Assembly: GCA_038501625.1 (NCBI GenBank)
Contig: JAZAYU010000037.1
Coordinates: forward strand, 3,348,001-3,412,000
Reading direction: 5' to 3'
DNA length: 64,000 nt
Source of the DNA: Corbicula japonica
Lineage: Eukaryota; Mollusca; Bivalvia; Venerida; Cyrenidae
Shown: piece after piece, positions 61,245 through 64,000 of the stretch
Position numbering within the stretch: position 1 is the first letter of the stretch
Layout: each line of letters opens with the position of its first letter
Program-made: the position numbers and the translations under genes
The notes under the pieces: generated by a model
What the model was told of the DNA's origin: nothing
The model's database searches: none
Seen by the model: the letters and a program-made list of their open reading frames with translations, nothing else

Positions 61245-62455
61245 CCGCATATGTCACAAAACGAATACGTGACATGTGTGATGAATTCAGTCGAATACGG
61301 ACTCTTCAGCCGAATATGGGACATATAATGTGACATATTCGGTTGGAATTAGTTTTTCTACGCTCATCAAAACGTATTTGTCACTTGTCAAAAAATGAAA
61401 ACGGTGAATATAAACTGAAGTCCAATTATTTAAAATATTATAGATTAACCTAGTACTCGAATTGTTAATATCATCATCATCATGCAACATCGCGACAACA
61501 CGATGCGACAACAGTATCGCGTTGTCATGTTATTTCATTATCTTGTTTATTAGAATTAGAAAAGAGATTTTACGTGTAATGATGTGATGTTATTTTAAAT
61601 AACTGTTAAAGTTATGTCAGTTTCTTAATTATTAAAGTTATAAACAAGATCCTAATGTTGTTAATTTGACTTAACTAGACGGGTGTTCAGTTGAACACTT
61701 GTGTCGCCCTCTGGCGCTGTCGGAATAAAAATGCAAGTACAAAAGGGGGCATAACTCCATCAAATGTGACCTTGACCTTGACCTTGACCTTAAGAATATA
61801 GAATCGTCACGAGCGTATTGTCATAGGGAATATAAATTGAAAGTTTGGTGAAGAAATATTAATAAATGGCAAAGTTATAGCCAGCGTTAAGTTTTCATAT
61901 AAAGGGGAATAACTCCATCAAGTGTGACCTTGACCTAAAGAATGTGGTATTATCAAGAGTGTGTTGTGAAAAGGAATACATTTTTGAAAGTTTGATGAAG
62001 AAATATTAAGAAATGGCAAAGTTATAGCCAACGTTAAGTTTTCGTGACGGACCGACGGACGGACAAAGCGGTCCCTATGTATCGCCATTTCTTCGAAAGG
62101 GCGACACAAAAACTTGATGTCAGTTTCTCGTCTATTAAAACGATTTGTGTTAAAAGTTCTTGTGGACACTTACTGTACATTGCATATCTGCAAGTCGAAA
62201 ACGTTACAACATAAAAATCATTCGTGATGATGATGTTGATGGTGATGTTTCGTTGACGGTAATGAGGGTAAGCTGCTGCTGCTGCTGCGGACAAAGATCA
62301 TGGCAACGATGTTTAGAATTGGTTCATTGTATGAAATGTGTGATATATACGGAAAGACATTTATAGCTAATTTGCACAAACGTATGTGTCACATGAAGAC
62401 AGGTGTGATTAATATGTCACACAGGTATGCCATATACGTTTTGTGACATATACGG
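61245..62455. mobile_element. 1.2-kb inverted-repeat element containing a nested element
   Basis: CCGCATATGTCACAAAACGA (61245 onward) is matched in inverted orientation by sequence ending at 62455 (reverse complement CCGTATATGTCACAAAACGT); 22 of 25 positions agree. Additional GTGACATAT words lie subterminally near 61331 and 62370-62420. No transposase is present. Another inverted-repeat element is nested within it. Confidence 0.6.
61701..62107. mobile_element. Nested ~407-bp element with GTGTCGCCCT ends and internal duplication
   Basis: GTGTCGCCCT (61701-61710) and AGGGCGACAC (62098-62107) are perfect inverted ends. Inside, a ~165-bp segment is repeated twice (ATAACTCCATCAA(A/G)TGTGACCTTGACC near 61750 and 61910; ATGGCAAAGTTATAGCCA near 61865 and 62015), followed by a GACGGACGGAC microsatellite. 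The composition matches the GTGACCTTGACC tandem repeats at 32-33 kb. Confidence 0.7.
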
Positions 62456-62555
62456 TATAACACATATTTACAGCATCAACCCCATGACTGATATACGATC
62501 TGTACCGTTAACCGGGATTTATAAGTGACTTCTACATGTTAGGTTTTCAATGTTC

Positions 62556-62566
62556 GTGAAGTTGGC
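62556..62566 (+). other. Shared array leader, copy 4 (core only)
   Basis: GTGAAGTTGGC precedes the CAGCCTAG array. Variants recur inside the array itself (GTGAAGTACGC near 62586 and GTGAAGTTAGC near 62616), so here the leader has become part of a ~30-bp repeat. Confidence 0.6.
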
Positions 62567-62775
62567 AGCCTAGCAGCCTAGCAGCGTGAAGTACGCAGCC
62601 TACCAGCCTGGTAGCGTGAAGTTAGCAACCTAGCAGCGTAAAATAAGCAGCTCGGCTGCGATGCATCCTGGCGGTGTGAATTTAGCAGTCTAGCAGCCTG
62701 GTGGCGAAAATTTAGCAGCCCGGCAGCCTGGTGGCGAGAATTTAGCAGCCTGGCAGCGAGAAATTTTTAAGTCGA
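62556..62775 (+). repeat. Array E: ~30-bp units built from CAGCCTAG
   Basis: Units have the form GTGAAGTTRGCAGCCTAGCA plus GCCTAGCAGC, with variants CAGCCTGG and CAGTCTAG and a drifting head (GTGAATTTAGC, GCGAAAATTTAGC, GCGAGAATTTAGC). About seven units. Confidence 0.85.
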
Positions 62776-64000
62776 CGAATAGGATGTCATGAATGATTAA
62801 TAAAACGGTAAATGTAACGCATTTTAAAATTTCACTTCATGTTACAGAATATGCGAAAAGTGAAATTTTGAAAATCAGTAAGACATGAGTAATTTCAATA
62901 CAATATATTGTAATCGTACATTTTAAAGAAATTGCTTGATTTAAGTAATAAACATAAAATAAAACGAATGTTGACCTCAGTTTTTATGCATAAGTAAGCC
63001 TAGCAGCCTGCCAGCGGGAAGTAATGGATCGACGGGTATTATGTTATAACGTGATCTTAAACTATCATTCAATCAAAAACGCATTTGTTTCAAAAATATA
63101 TTACATGTTTCCACATTTACAGAAATTTGAAATTTTGAAAATAAGAAGACGTGAGTAATGCGAATTCAATAAGTTTAAAATACATTTTTCATGACGCTAG
63201 TATCTGTACAAATAATTTTATTCAAAATTGTAATAAAACGAGACTTTTGCCAGAAAATGACATCGTACTATTTTTGTATGTCGAAGAAAAACACAAGAAA
63301 TTAACTGACTTGAATTTAAATAATGAAATAAAACGAATTTTGATATCAGTTTTATGCATAAGCAAGACTAGGAAGCCAAGCGGCCCAGCAGCCTAGCAGC
63401 TTGGCAGCCCAGCAGCCTGGCAGCCTAGCAGCCTGAGAGTGCGAAGGTTCGACTGATGTGATGTTGATTAACGTATTTTAAGCTATCGTATCATTTAAAA
63501 ACCTATGTTGATATGTTTCATGTTCTCATTTTTTCAAAGAAGGCGAACACTAAAAATGTTTAAACAAATCATAATACATCATTAATATGGTTGTATGAAT
63601 ATAATAGATTAAATTCGTATATTTTCATGATGCTGGTGTAAAAACAAGTCATTTTATTCGAAAATCTAATAAAACAAGATTTTGACTATGCTAGAAAATG
63701 AAATCCCACGAATTTGTATGTCGAAAAAAAAACAACAAGAAGAAATTAACTGATGCGTAGTGAAATAATGAAATAAAACGAATTTTAATGATAGTTCCAT
63801 GCAATAGCAAGACTTCGACTTGGAATCCAAGTAGCCTAGCAGACGTGCAGCTTAGCAGCCTTGAAGACTGGCAGCCTCAGCCCAGCCCAGTGGCCTAGCA
63901 GCCTAGTAGCCTGGCAGCCTAACAGCCCAGTAGCCTAGCAGCCCAGTAGCATGGCAGCCTAACAGTCCAGCAGCCCAGTAGCCTAGCTGCCTGGCAGCCT
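62776..64000 (+). repeat. Compound repeat: ~400-bp units, each with a CAGCCTAG microsatellite, truncated by the window end
   Basis: AAATAAAACGAAT(G/T)TTGA..TCAGTTTTATGCATAAG recurs near 62956, 63330 and 63771, followed each time by CAGCCTAGCAG/CAGCCTGGCAG text (62998-63020, 63365-63435 and 63825-64000). Between these, GAAATTTTGAAAAT..AAGACATGAGTAAT and similar blocks also recur. The last microsatellite block is longer than the others and runs past the window edge. Confidence 0.75.

Noticed and set aside
1..64000. tRNA, 5S rRNA or snRNA genes
   Set aside because: I looked for B-box-like GGTTCGAATCC text and other landmarks on both strands and found nothing convincing. A covariance-model search would be decisive.

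Overview
The window looks like intergenic or heterochromatin-like DNA of a marine mollusc, most likely a bivalve. The evidence is AT-rich sequence, eukaryotic GT-AG splice signals, decayed non-LTR retrotransposons, a Ginger1-type integrase transposon, many short inverted-repeat elements, and degenerate 150-170 bp tandem repeats containing GTGACCTTGACC-type text, which I associate with bivalve genomes. I recognise no single-copy host gene, rRNA or tRNA. The species assignment is inference.

Layout. 1-9.8 kb: small inverted-repeat elements, a short tandem repeat, and a 3.8 kb element bounded by TCAGSGGCCAGTATCTC inverted ends. 10.0-12.0 kb (minus): a broken Ginger1-like transposase with a DD35E integrase core followed by an OTU cysteine-protease domain. 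14.7-17.0 kb (minus): a 5'-truncated non-LTR retrotransposon, next to a THAP-domain relic. 19.4-23.5 kb and 29.3-31.3 kb: two arrays of the same 25/26-bp satellite in opposite orientation. Both have the same outer leader (GTGTGTGAAGTTGGCT) and the same inner trailer (TTTGAGTAACTGATRTGT), and about 5.7 kb lies between them. 31.6-34.0 kb: three degenerate tandem repeats. 34.3-38.3 kb: an unrelated-looking 120-bp satellite that starts with the same leader. 38.8-47.3 kb: an L1/Tx1-like LINE whose ORF1 is split by a second block of the 120-bp satellite; ORF2 is intact enough to read but full of stops. 48.3-48.9 kb: the 3' end of another LINE. 50.4-51.4 kb: a 32-bp satellite. 51.6-58.6 kb (minus): a multi-exon relic gene joining a MULE-like DDE transposase to a papain-fold peptidase-like C-terminus, with two phase-compatible introns. 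59.2-59.8 kb: a foldback element of 22-bp repeats. 61.2-62.5 kb: nested inverted-repeat elements. 62.55 kb to the end: a fourth array (CAGCCTAG-type) starting with GTGAAGTTGGC and embedded in a ~400 bp repeat.

The most interesting signal is that arrays with different monomers all begin with the same ~11-16 bp leader. Two copies of one array also share a trailer, so they look like units with fixed ends and exchangeable satellite interiors. A copied block of one array sits inside a LINE ORF, so these arrays have been spread as pieces. The protein-coding content is otherwise transposon-derived and mostly broken.
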